From Vitellaria paradoxa (taxonomy: Eukaryota; Streptophyta; Magnoliopsida; Ericales; Sapotaceae), in NCBI GenBank assembly GCA_019916065.1, contig CM034233.1, positions 41,456,862-41,520,861 on the forward strand: a stretch of 64,000 nt of DNA, in the 5' to 3' direction. Both the position numbers and the translations under genes were made by a program. Positions within the stretch are counted from its first letter, which is position 1. Each line of letters begins with the position of its first letter. The notes beneath the pieces were generated by a model. The model saw only the letters and a program-made list of their open reading frames with translations. It ran no database searches and was not told the origin of the DNA. Positions 32,380 through 43,900 of the stretch are shown in pieces.

Positions 32380-33759
32380 GGAGTTTTAGAGAGAGAAAAT
32401 TCTAGAGAGAGAAGCTCTCGGCCATGGTTGTGATGCCATACTAGAAGACTCTATTCATAATTGTTGGGCGTCTGGTTATAGTAATATTTTTGTTCATTTT
32501 TTGTGTTTTTACGTGATCTACGCATTTAAATTAAAAATGGCCAAAACTGGGTGCTCGGACGTCCGATTACAATGATATTTGTCTTCAGTTCTTGTATTTC
32601 TACTTGATCTACGAATCAAAATAAAAAACAGCCATAACTTCTCGCTCGGGTGACTGGTTAGAATAATATATTCATTGATTTTTTGTATTTCTACATGATC
32701 TGCGTATTTAAATTAAAAACAGCCAAAACTTGGTGCTCAGGCATTCGATTACAATGATATTTGTCTTCAATTTTTGTATTTCTACTCGATCTACGAATCA
32801 AAATTAAAAACAGCTATAACTTAGCGCTCGGGCATTTGGTTAGAGTAATACTTTTGCTCATTGTTTGTATTCCAATGTGATCTGTGCATTTAAATTAAAA
32901 ACGGCCCAAACTTGGTGCTCGAGTGTTTGATTACAATGATATTTGTCTTCTTTTTCTGTATTTTTATGCGATCTACGAATCCAGATTAAAAACGGTATAA
33001 CTTGGCGGTCGTGTGTCTAGTTAGAGTAATATTTTTCTTCATTTTTTTACATTTTTACATAATCTGCACATTTAAATTAAAAAGGACCAAAACTTGGCAC
33101 TCCGGTGTCCGATTACAATGATACTTGTCTTCAATTTTTGTATTTTTATATGATCTACGAATCAAAATTAAAAAAAACTATAGCATGACACTCGGGTGTC
33201 TAGTTAGAGTAATATTTTTGTTCATTTTTTGTATTTTTATGAGATCCATGCATGTAAATTTAAAACGGCCAAAACTTGATGCTCGGGTGTCCGATTACAA
33301 TGATATTTGTCTTTATTTTTTGTATTTATACGTGATCTATGAATCTAAATTGAAAATAGCTATAACTTGGTGCTCAGGTGTTTGGTTAGACTAATATTTG
33401 TGTTCTTTTTTTGTATTTTAACGTGATATGCGCATCCAAATTAAAAACGGCCAAAACTTGGTGGCCGGGTGTTCGATTACAATGATATTTGTCTCATTTA
33501 TTGTATTTTTACGCGATCTTCGAATCCTAATTAAAAATGGCTATAAGTTGGCACTCGAGTGACTGGTTAGAGCAATATTTTTGTTCCTTTTTTGTATTTT
33601 AACATGATCTACGCATTTAAATTAAAAACGGCCAAAACATGGCGCTCAAGTTACCGATTACAATGATATTTGTCTTCATTTTTTGTATTTTTACATGATC
33701 TATGAATCCAAATTAGAAATCACTATAACTTGGCACTTGGGTGTCTGGTTAGAATAATA

Positions 33760-36700
33760 TATTTGTTCATCTTTTGTATTTCTATGTGATCTGCATATTT
33801 AAATTAAAAAAGGCCAAAATTGGTGCTCGGGCATCCGATTACAATGATATTTGTCTTCAGTTTTTGTATTTTTACTCGATCTACAAATCAAAATTAAAAA
33901 CGGCTATAACTTGGCAGTCGAGCATTTAGTTAGAGTAATATTTTTGTTCATTGTTTGTATTCTAACGTGATCTGTGCATTTAAATTGAAAACGGCCCAAA
34001 CTTGGTGCTCGGGTGTCCGATTATAATGATATTTGTCTTCTTTTTCTATATTTTTATGCGATCACAAATCCACAATAAAAACGGCTATAACTAGTGCTCG
34101 TGTATTTAGTTAGAGTAATATTTTTCTTCATTTTTTTGCATTTTTACGTGATCTGCGCATTTAAATTTAAATCGGCCAAAATTTGGAGTATGGGTGTCTG
34201 TTTACAATGATATTTGTCTTCATTTTTTTTATTTTTATGCGATCAACGAATCCAAATTAAAAATGGCTATAACTTGGCACTCGGCTGTTTGGTTAGAGTA
34301 ATATTATTGTTCATTTTTTATGTTTTTACCTGATCTGCGCCTTTAAATTAAAAACGGCCAAAACTTGGCGCTTGGGTGTCTGATTACAATGATATTTGTC
34401 TCTAGTTTTTGTATTTTTACGCGATATACAAATCAAAATTAAAGACGACGATAACTTGGCGCTCGTCCGTCTGGCTAGAGTAATATTTTTGTTCATTTTT
34501 TTGTATTTTTACGTGATCTGCGCATTTAAATTTAAAACAGCCAAATTTTTCTTTTTTTGGTAATTAAACAGCCAAAATTTGGTGCTCAGGTGTCGAATTA
34601 CAATGATATTTGTCTTCTTTTTTTGTATTTTCACGCGATCTAAGAATCCAAATTAAAAATGGTAATAACTTGGTGCTCGTGTGTCTGGTTAGTGCAATAT
34701 TTTTGTTCATTTTTTGTATTTTTCCGTGATATATGTATTGAAGTTAAAAAGGGTCAACATGGCGCTCAGGTGTCCGATTACAATGATATTTGTCTTCATT
34801 GTTTTGTATTTTTACGCGATCTACAAATCGAATTTAAAAATGGTTATAACTTGGCACTCGAGTGTCTGGTTAGAGTAATATTTTTGTTCATTTTTTGTGT
34901 TTTTACGTGATCTACGCATTTAAATTTAAAACAGCCAAAACTTGGTGCAAGGGAGTTTGATTACAATGATATTTGTCTTCATTTTTAAATTTTTACGCGA
35001 TCTACGAATCCAAATAAAAAACAGCTGTAACTTCTCGCTCGGGTGTCTTGTTAGAATAATATAATTGTTCATTTTTTGTATTTTTACGTGATCTACGTAT
35101 TTAAATTGAAAATGGCCAAAACTTGGTGCTCGGGCGTCCGATTACAATGATATTTGTTTTCAGTTTTTGTATTTTTACTTGATCTATGAATCAAAATTAG
35201 AAACGGCTATAACTTGGCGGTCGGGCATTTATTTAGAGTAATATTTTTGTTTATTGTTTGTATTCTAACGTGATCTGCGCATTTAAATTGAAAACGGCCC
35301 AAACTTGGTGCTCGGGTGTCCGATTACAATTATATTTGTCTTCTTCTTCTATATTTTTATGCGATCACGAATCCACAATAAAAACGGCTATAACTAGCAC
35401 TCGTGTATTTAGTTAGAGTAATATTTTTCTTCATTTTTTTGTATTTTTACGTGATCTATGCATTTAAATTTAAATCGGCCAAAATTTGGAGTATGGGTGT
35501 CTGTTTACAATGATATTTATCTTTATTTTTTTTATTTTTACGCGATCAACGAATCCAAATTAAAAACAGCAATAACTTGGCACTCGGCTGTTTGGTTAGA
35601 GTAATATTATTGTTCATTTTTATGTTTTTACGTGATCTGCGCCTTTAAATTAAAAACGGCCAAAACTTGGCGTTTGGGTGTCCGATTACAATGATATTTG
35701 TCTTCAATTTTTGTATTTTTATGCGATATACAAATCAAAATTAGAGATGGCAATAACTTGGCGCTCGTTCGTCTAGCTAGAGTAATATTTTTTATCATTC
35801 TTTGTATTTTTACGTGATCTGCGCATTTAAATTTAAAACAACCAATTTTTTTTTTGGTAATTAAACAGCCAAAATTTGGTGCTCAGGTGTCCAATTACAA
35901 TGATATTTGTCTTCTTTTTTTGTATTCTCACGCGATCTAAAAATCCAAATTAAAAATGGCAATAACTTGGTGCTCGTGTGTCTGGTTATTGCAATATTTT
36001 TGTTCATTTTTTGTATTTTTCTGTGATATATGTATTGAAGTTAAAAAGGGTCAAAACTTGGCGCTCAGGTGTCCGATTACAATGATATTTGTCTTTATTT
36101 TTTGTACTTTTACAAGATCTACAAATCGAATTTAAAAATGGCTATAACTTGGCACTCGGGCGTCTGGTTAGAGTAATATTTTTGTTCATTTTTTGTGTTT
36201 TTACGTGGTCTACGCATTTAAATTTAAAACAGCCAAAACTTGGTGCAAGGGAGTTTGATTACAATGATATTTGTCTTCATTTTTATATTTTTACACGATC
36301 TACGAATCCAAATAAAAAACGGCTATAACTTCTCGCTCTGGTGTCTGGTTAGAATAATATAATTGTTCATTTTTTGTATTTTTACGTGTTCTACATATTT
36401 AAATTGAAAACGGCCAAAACTTGGTGCTCGGGCGTCCGATTACAATGATATTTGTCTTCAGTTTCTGTATTTTCACTCGATCTACGAATCAAAATTAAAA
36501 ATGGCTATAAATTGGCGGTCGGGCATTTAGTTAGAGTAATATTTTTGTTCATTGTTTGTATTCTAACGTGATCTGCGCATTTAAATTGAAAACGGCCCAA
36601 ACTTGGTGCTCGGGTGTCCGATTACAATGATATTTGTCTTCTTTCTCTATATTTTTATGCGATCACGAATCCACAATAAAAACGGCTATAACTAGCGCTC

Positions 36701-39410
36701 GTGTATTTAGTTAGAGTAATATTTTTCTTCATTTTTTTGCATTTTTACGTGATCTGCGCATTTAAATTTAAATCGGCCAAAATTTGGAGTATGGGTGTCT
36801 GTTTACAATGATATTTGTCTTCATTTTTTTTTATTTATACGCGATCAACGAATCTAAATTAAAAACAGCTATAACTTGGCACTCGGCTGTTTGGTTAGAT
36901 TAATATTATTCTTCATTTTTTATGTTTTTACGTGATCTGCGCCTTTAAATTAAAAACGGCCAAAACTTGGCGCTTGGGTGTCCGATTACAATGATATTTG
37001 TCTCCAATTTTTGTATTTTTACGCGATATACAAATCAAAATTAGAGACGGCGATAACTTGGCGCTCGTCTGTCTGGCTAGAGTAATATTTTTGTTCATTT
37101 TTTTGCATTTTTACGTGATCTGCGCATTTAAATTTAAAACAAACAAGTTTTTTTTTGGTAATTAAATAGCCAAAATTTGGTGCTCAGGTGTCCAATTACA
37201 ATGATATTTGTCTTCTTTTTTTGTATTTCCACGCGATCTAAGAATCTAAATTAAAAATGGCAATAACTTGGTGCTCGTGTGTCTGGTTAGTGTAATATTT
37301 TTGTTCATTTTTTGTATTTTTCCGTTATATATGTATTAAAGTTAAAAAGGGTCAAAACTTGGCGCTCAAGTGTCCGATTACAATGATATTTGTCTTCATT
37401 TTTTGTATTTTTACGCGATCTACAAATCGAATTTAAAAACGGCTATAACTTGGCACTCGAGCATCTGGTTAGAGTAATATTTTTGTTCATTTTTTGTGTT
37501 TTTACGTGGTCTACGCATTTAAATTTAAAACAGCCAAAACTTGGTGCAAGGGAGTTTGATTACAATGATATTTGTCTTCATTTTTATATTTTTACGCGAT
37601 CTACGAATCCAAATAAAAAGCGGCTATAACTTCTCGCTCAGGTGTCTGGTTAGAATAATATAATTGTTCATTTTTTGTATTTGTACGTGATCTACGTATT
37701 TAAATTGAAAACGGCCAAAACTTGGTACTCGGGTGTCCGATTACAATGATATTTGTCTTCAGTTTCTGTATTTTTACTCGATCTACGAATCAAAATTAAA
37801 AACGACTATAACTTGGCGGTCGGGCATTTAGTTAGAGTAATATTTTTGTTCATTTTTTGTATTCTAACGTGATCTGCGCATTTAAATTGAAAATGATCCA
37901 AACTTGGTGCTCGGGTGTCCGATTACAATGATATTTGTCTTCTTTTTCTATATTTTTATGCAATCACGAATCCACAATAAAAATGGCTATAACTAGTGCT
38001 CGTGTATTTAGTTAGAGTAATATTTTTCTTCATTTTTTTGCATTTTTACGTGATCTGTGCATTTAAATTTAAATCGGCCAAAATTTGGAGTATGGGTGTC
38101 TGTTTACAATGATATTTGTCTTCTTTTTTTTTATTTATGCGCGATCAACGAATCCAAATTAAAAACGGCTATAACTTGGCACTCGGCTGTTTGGTTAGAG
38201 TAATATTATTGTTCATTTTTTATGTTTTTACGTGATCTGCGCCTATAAATTAAAAACGGCCAAAACTTGGCGCTTGGGTGTTCGATTACAATGATATTTG
38301 TCTCCAGTTTTTGTATTTTTACGCGATATACAAATTAAAATTAGAGACGGCGATAACTTGGCGCTCGTCCGTCTGGCTAGAGTAATATTTTTATTCATTT
38401 TTTTGTGCTTTTACGTGATCTGCGCATTTAAATTTAAAACAGCCAAATTTTTTTTTGGTAATTAAACAGCCAAAATTTGGTGCTCAGGTGTCTAATTACA
38501 ATGATATTTGTCTTCTTTTTTTGTATTTTCACGTGATCTAAGAATCTAAATTAAAAAGGGCAATAACTTGGTGCTCATGTGTCTGGTTAGTGCAATATTT
38601 TTGTTCATTTTTTGTATTTTTCCGTGATATATGTATTGAAGTTAAAAGGGGTCAAAACTTGGCGCTCAGGTGTCCGATTACAATGATATTTGTCTTCATT
38701 TTTTGTATTTTTACGCGATCTACAAATCGAATTTAAAAATGGCTATAACTTGGCACTCGGGCGTCTGGTTAGAGTAATATTTTTGTTCATTTTTTGTGTT
38801 TTTATGTGATCTACGCATTTAAATTTAAAACAGCCAAAACTTAGTGCAAGGGAGTTTGATTACAATGATATTTGTCTTCATTTCTATATTTTTACACGAT
38901 CTACGAATCCAAATAAAAAACGGCTATAACTTCTCGCTCAGGTGTCTGGTTAGAATAATATAATTGTTCATTTTTTGTATTTTTACGTGATCTACGTATT
39001 TAAATTGAAAAAGGCCAAAACTTGGTGCTCGAGCGTCCGATTACAATGATATTTGTCTTCAATTTTTGTATTTTTACTCGATCTACGAATCAAAATTAAA
39101 AACGGCTATGACTTGGCCCTCGGGCGTTTGGTTAGAGTAATATTTTTGTTCATTGTTTGTATTATAACGTGATCTGCACAATTATATTAAAAACGGCCCA
39201 AACTTGGTGCTCGGGTGTCCGGTTACAATGATATTTATCTTCTTTTTCTGTATTTTTATGCGATCACGAATCCACATTAAAAACGGCTATAACTTGACGC
39301 TCGTGTATCTAGTTAGAGTAATATTGTACTTCATTTTTTTGCAATTTTACATGATCTGCGCATTTAAATTAAAAATGACCAAAACTTGGCGCTCCGGTGT
39401 TCGATTACAA
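33760..39410 (+). repeat. ~1.3-kb higher-order satellite repeat, about four copies
   Basis: Marker variants recur every ~1300 bp. GGTGCAAGGGAGTTTGATT lies at about 34945, 36242, 37543 and 38843 (the last with one change). GGAGTATGGGTGTCTGTTTA lies at about 34187, 35487, 36787 and 38088. A micro-insertion TTTTTTGGTAA lies at 34559, 35856, 37157 and 38457. The length equals seven ~183-bp dimers plus ~19 inserted bases. Copies are visibly more alike than neighbouring dimers, so they arose by recent multi-unit duplication. Similar but more diverged units lie at 32650-33050, 41530-41800, 44340-45170 and 48800-49300. Confidence 0.85.
34545..34562 (-). mobile_element. Micro LINE-tail insertion carried in four higher-order copies
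   Basis: A T-run followed by GGTAA (the reverse complement of TTACC plus A-tail) splits a B half. Flanks repeat imperfectly (TTTAAAACAGCCAAA before, ATTAAACAGCCAAAA after), consistent with a decayed target duplication. The same insertion, in the same place in the unit, lies near 35846-35860, 37148-37161 and 38448-38461. It therefore occurred once and was then multiplied with the 1.3-kb repeat. Confidence 0.65.
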
Positions 39411-39419
39411 TGATATCTG

Positions 39420-40907
39420 TGATTACACTTGAAAAGTGTAATTACAAACTCCCTAACTTAACACTTATTCATGCATTAAAAGAAGTTAAGTTGAAGTTTT
39501 AGTGTTATTGTGTTACTTATATTTTTTTGTTTTATTTGTTAGAAAAAGGGCAAGGATGTCGAAGTTTATAGCTATGGAGAAGGCCAAGAAGACAAAGAAA
39601 AAGTCATGGTTCGAACCTTATCTTCGATGGAAAAGACTAGCCCAAAGACCCAACCAAGAGAAGAAAAGAAAGTAATGAAGGAGATACTAGATGGTCCCCA
39701 CCGTCACCTAGACGGTCGGGACCACAGAAAGTACAAAACTTCAGACGGTCCCGACCCCCTCTCCAGACGGTCGGGACCACCTGTGATTTACAACAGCCGC
39801 GTGAAAGCTCTTCTTCTAGGGTTTTGTGGCATATTTTTAAAGACCCATGGGACGGCTATGAAAGGGATGCCTCTCTTTGTTTACTACACTTTAGATTGAG
39901 AGTTAGATTAGGTTTTGATTAATTTTAGAGTGATTTGTATGCTTGGACGGGTGGATTTATGGAGATTTTTGGAGTTTTCATCATTGTCTTCGTATTACTT
40001 GTTCATCTTTTCTTTTACATCCGAGTTACATTGTAAGTTGCACTTCGATTTATTTCAATTTACTTCGTAATATAATGTTTTGCTTGTTTCGATTCCTTTT
40101 TCGCATGATGGAATGTTCTTTTATCATTTTTGTGATGTTTAAAGTAGTTTTAGTGTAAAACCCTAGTTCTTAATTCAACGAATCAAGAATGGGTAGTTTA
40201 CAAAAAACCTTGGGATGTTCGTAGACCCTTCGCATGAGTTGTGAGAGCTCATGCGTAAGGATCTATTGTGTTAAAATCTATTTTAACTTGTTTCAAAAAC
40301 ATTCGAAATCGAAAATCTTTAACCACACTCGTTTGAAGTCACTGTTATGGGTTTTGGTTATTAATTGTTTAAACACTTTCGAACAAGATTAAAAATAGGA
40401 TTTGAGTTCACTTCTAGTTTTGTTTAATTGAAAAAACCTTCGAAAACAAATGTCTTAAACCATATCCGCTGGAGATCACTAGTACTAACCTTTGATTAAA
40501 ATTTTCTTAATACTTTTCAAATTAAACCCTAATCTAGATTTGAATAAAAACATCCCAAGGCAAAGTAGTGAACTACCCAGACTTGGAAGTATTGTGCTTG
40601 TTATTTAATTTAATTTCTGAGTTGATTTATTCGCTTTAAAATTTAGAGTAGATGGTTTGTTTGCACTTTAAAATTAAATTGAATTTCTTTAATTATTATT
40701 TAATTCATTTAGAACCTAAAACAAAAGTTTGAGTTACTGAAAAATTAGTTTAAATTAATTTAGGTTCACCTACTAACTAAGAGAACAAGTCTAGAGCTTT
40801 TAACAAAGCCCTCCCTGTGGAGATGACCTCGGTACTCACCGAGTTAAAACTATGACTGCCCTCATGCACTTGAGAGGTAGAACCCAAACACTTTTTAGGG
40901 TCGGTCA
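39420..40907 (+). mobile_element. Solo LTR of an LTR retrotransposon
   Basis: A 1488-bp non-satellite segment starting TGATTACACTTG and ending GGTCGGTCA (TG...CA). It is flanked by a perfect 5-bp duplication, ATCTG (39415-39419 and 40908-40912), inside a satellite B half. Near its end CCCTCCCTGTGGAGATGACC resembles the segment common in the U5 end of plant Ty3-type LTRs. No primer site, polypurine tract, gag or pol is present, so it is the product of LTR-LTR recombination. Two open frames inside (39606-39899 and 39943-40158) are short and unrecognised; I do not call them genes. Orientation is tentative and set by the U5-like motif. The family is not identified. Confidence 0.85.
39711..39780. 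repeat. Direct and inverted GACGGTC motifs inside the solo LTR
   Basis: GACGGTCGGGACCAC occurs at 39711-39725 and 39766-39780. Between them is GACGGTCCCGACC (39744-39756), whose GGTCCCGACC is the reverse complement of GGTCGGGACC. A less perfect copy (GATGGTCCCCACC) precedes them. The set can form alternative hairpins and may be an LTR regulatory or transcript-structure element; this is inference. Confidence 0.6.
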
Positions 40908-43900
40908 ATCTGTCTTCATTTTTTCGATTTTTACGCAATCTACAAATCAAAATTAAAAACGGCTATAACTTGGTGCTCAGGTGCCTAGTTAGAGTAACAT
41001 TTTTGTTCTTTTTTTGTATTTTTACGAGATCCGTGCATGTAAATTAAAAACGGCCAAAACTTGGCGCTCGGGCTTCGGATTACAACGATATTTGTCTTTA
41101 TTTTTTGTATTTTTACGCGATCTACGAATCTAAATCACAAATAGCTATAACTTAGCGCTTGGGTGTCTGGTTAGAGTAATATTTTTGTTCTTTTATTGTA
41201 TTTTTACGTGATCTGCAGATCCAAATTAAAAACGACCAAAACTTGGTGGCCGGGTGTCCGATTACAATGATATTTGTCATCATTTATTGTATTTTTACGC
41301 GATCTACGAATCCTAATTAAAAACGGCTATAAGTTGCTGCTTGAGTGACTGGTTAGAGCAATTTTTTTTTCCTTTTTTGTATTTTAATGTGATCTGCGCA
41401 TTTAAATTAAAAAAGGCCAAATTTTGGTGCTCAGGTGTCCGATTACAATGATATTTGTCTTCATTTTTTGTATTTTTATGTGATCTACAAATCCAAATTA
41501 AAAATGGCTTTAACTTGGCACTCGGGTGCCTAGTTAGAATAATATATATTGTTCATTTTTTGTATTTTTATGTGATCTGCGTATTTAAATTAAAAATGGC
41601 CAAAACTTGGTTCTCGGGCGTCCGATTACAATGATATTTGTCTTCAATTTTTGTATTTTATACTCGATCGACGAATCAAAATTTAAAATGGCTATAACTT
41701 GGCGCTCGGGCATTTGGTTAGAGTAATATTTTTGTTCATTGATTGAATTCTAACGTGATCTGCACATTTAAATTGAAAAAGGCCCAAACTTGGCGCTCGA
41801 GTGTCTAGTTAGAGTAATATTTTTGTTCATTTTTTGTATTTTTACGTGATCCGTGCGTGTAAATTAAAAACGGCCAAAACTTGGCGCTCGGGTGTCCGAT
41901 TGTAATGATATTTGTCTTTATTTTTTGTATTTTTATGCGATCTACGAATCTAAATTACAAATAGCTATAATGTGGTGCTCGGGTGTCTGGTTAGAGTAAT
42001 ATTTTTGTTCTTTTTTTGTATTTTCACGTGATCTCCGCATCTAAATTAAAAACGGCCAAAACTTGGTGGTCGGGTGTTTGATTACAATAATATTTGTCTT
42101 GATTTATTGTATTTTTATGTGATCTACGAATCCTAATTAAAAACGGCTATAAGTCGGCGCTCGAGTGTATGGTTAGAGCAATATTTTTGTTCATTTTTTG
42201 TATTCTAACTTGATCTGCGCATTTAAATTAAAAACGGCCAAAACTTGGCGCTCCGGTATCCGATTACAATGATATTTGTCATCATTTTTTGTATTTTTAC
42301 GCGATCTACGAATCCAAATTTAAAACAGCTATAACTTGGCATTTGGGTGTTTAGTTAGAATAATATTTTTTTTCATTACTTGTATTTCTACGTGATCTGT
42401 GTATCGAAATTAAAAATGGCCAAAACTTGGCGCTCGGGTGTCCGATTACAATGATAATTGTCTTTATTTTTTGTATTTTGGCGCGATCTTCAAATCCAAA
42501 TTAAAAGTGGCTATAACTTGGCCATCGGATGTCTGGTTATGGCAATATTATTGTTCCTTTTTTATATTTTTACGTGATCTGCGCATTCAAATTAAAGACA
42601 GCCAAAACTTGGCACTCCGGTGTCTGATTACAATGATATTTGTCTTCATTTTTTGTATATTTACGCGATCTACGAATCTAAATTGAAAACGGCTATAACT
42701 TGGCGCTCGAGTGTCTGGTTAGAGCAACATTTGTTTTTTACTTTTTTGTATTTTTACGTGATATGCGCATTTAATTTAAAAAGGGCCAAAAACTTAGAGT
42801 TCGGGTGTCCGATTACAATGATATTTGTTTTTAATTTCTATATTTTTACACAATCCACGAATCTAAATGAAAAACGGTAGTATGTTGGCGCTTGGGTGTC
42901 TGGTTAGAGTAAAATTTTTGTTAATTTATTATTTTTTTACGTGATCCGCGTATTTAAATTAAAAACGGCCAAAACTTGACGCTTGGGTGCCCGATTACAA
43001 AGATATTTGTCTTTTTTTTTATATTTTTATGCGATCTACGAATCCAAATTAAAAACAACTATAACTTGGCACTCGGGTGTCTGGTTAGAGTAATATGTTT
43101 TTTTCTTTTTTTGTATTTTTCCGTGATCTACGCATTTAAATTAAAAACGGCCCAAACTTGGCGCTTGGGTGTCCGATTACAATGATATTTGTCTTCTTTT
43201 TTTGAATTTTTACGTGATCTATGAATTTAAATTAAAAACGGCTATAACTTGGCGCTCGTGTCTCTGGTTAGAGCAATATTTTTGTTCATTTTTTATATTT
43301 TTACGTGATTTGTGTATTGAAATTAAAAACGGTCAAAGTTTCATGCTCGGGTGTCCAATTACAATGATATTTTCTTCATTTTTTGCATTTTTACTCGATC
43401 TACGAATCCAAATTAAAAACAGATATAACTTGGCGCTCGGGTGTCTAGTTAGAGTAATATTATTGTTCATTTTTTGTATTTTTACGTAATCTGCGTATTT
43501 AAATTTAAAACGGCCAAAACTTGGTGGTCGGGTGTCCGATTACAATGATATTTGTCTCCATTTTTTTTTATTCTTATGCGATCTATGAATCTAAAATAAA
43601 AACGGCTATAACTTGGTGCTCGGGTGTCTGGGTAGTGTAATATTTTTTTTCGTTTTTTTGTATTGTTCTTGATCTGCGTATTTAAATTAAAAACGGCCAA
43701 AACTTGGCGCTCGTGTGTCTGATTACAATGATATTTGTCTCCATTTTTTGTATTTTTACGCGATATATGAATCAAAATTAAAGACGGCGATAACGTGGTG
43801 CTCAGGCATCTAGCTAGAGTAATATTTTTGTTCATTTTTTTTATTTTTTCGTGATCTGCGCATTTAAATTTAAAACAGCCAAAACTTGGTGCTCTGGTGA

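Larger units (their letters stand above)
27290..32463 (-). mobile_element. L1-like LINE retrotransposon with internal ORF2 deletion
   Basis: A 5174-bp element on the minus strand. It has a short 5' UTR (32380-32463), ORF1 (30346-32379), ORF2 overlapping it by ATGA, a ~90-bp 3' UTR and a terminal A-tail (T-run from 27290). Perfect 16-bp target duplications flank it. The 5' end appears complete, or nearly so. ORF2 lacks the part of RT after FADD, together with the linker to the zinc-binding C terminus. The element could therefore move only with help from a complete relative. The two ORFs otherwise show almost no decay, unlike the viral locus nearby. Confidence 0.93.
27274..32479. repeat. 16-bp target-site duplication flanking the LINE
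   Basis: TTGGGCGTCTGGTTAT occurs at 27274-27289 and identically at 32464-32479, directly on either side of the LINE. It is ordinary satellite half-A sequence. A perfect copy after insertion into a diverged array indicates a fairly recent event. Confidence 0.92.
32464..39414 (+). repeat. Dimeric satellite array, block 3
   Basis: Same dimer and polarity. It includes the ~1.3-kb higher-order repeat described separately. Variant A halves with TACTCGATCTACGAATCAAA and variant B halves with GGAGTATGGGTGTCTGTTTA recur in fixed order. Open frames such as 36089-36328 and 37390-37629 are the same stretch in neighbouring higher-order copies, not genes. Confidence 0.95.

Noticed and set aside
39606..40158. 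Host genes at 39606-39899 and 39943-40158
   Set aside because: Both lie inside a segment with exact solo-LTR ends and a 5-bp duplication, have no recognisable domain and are short.
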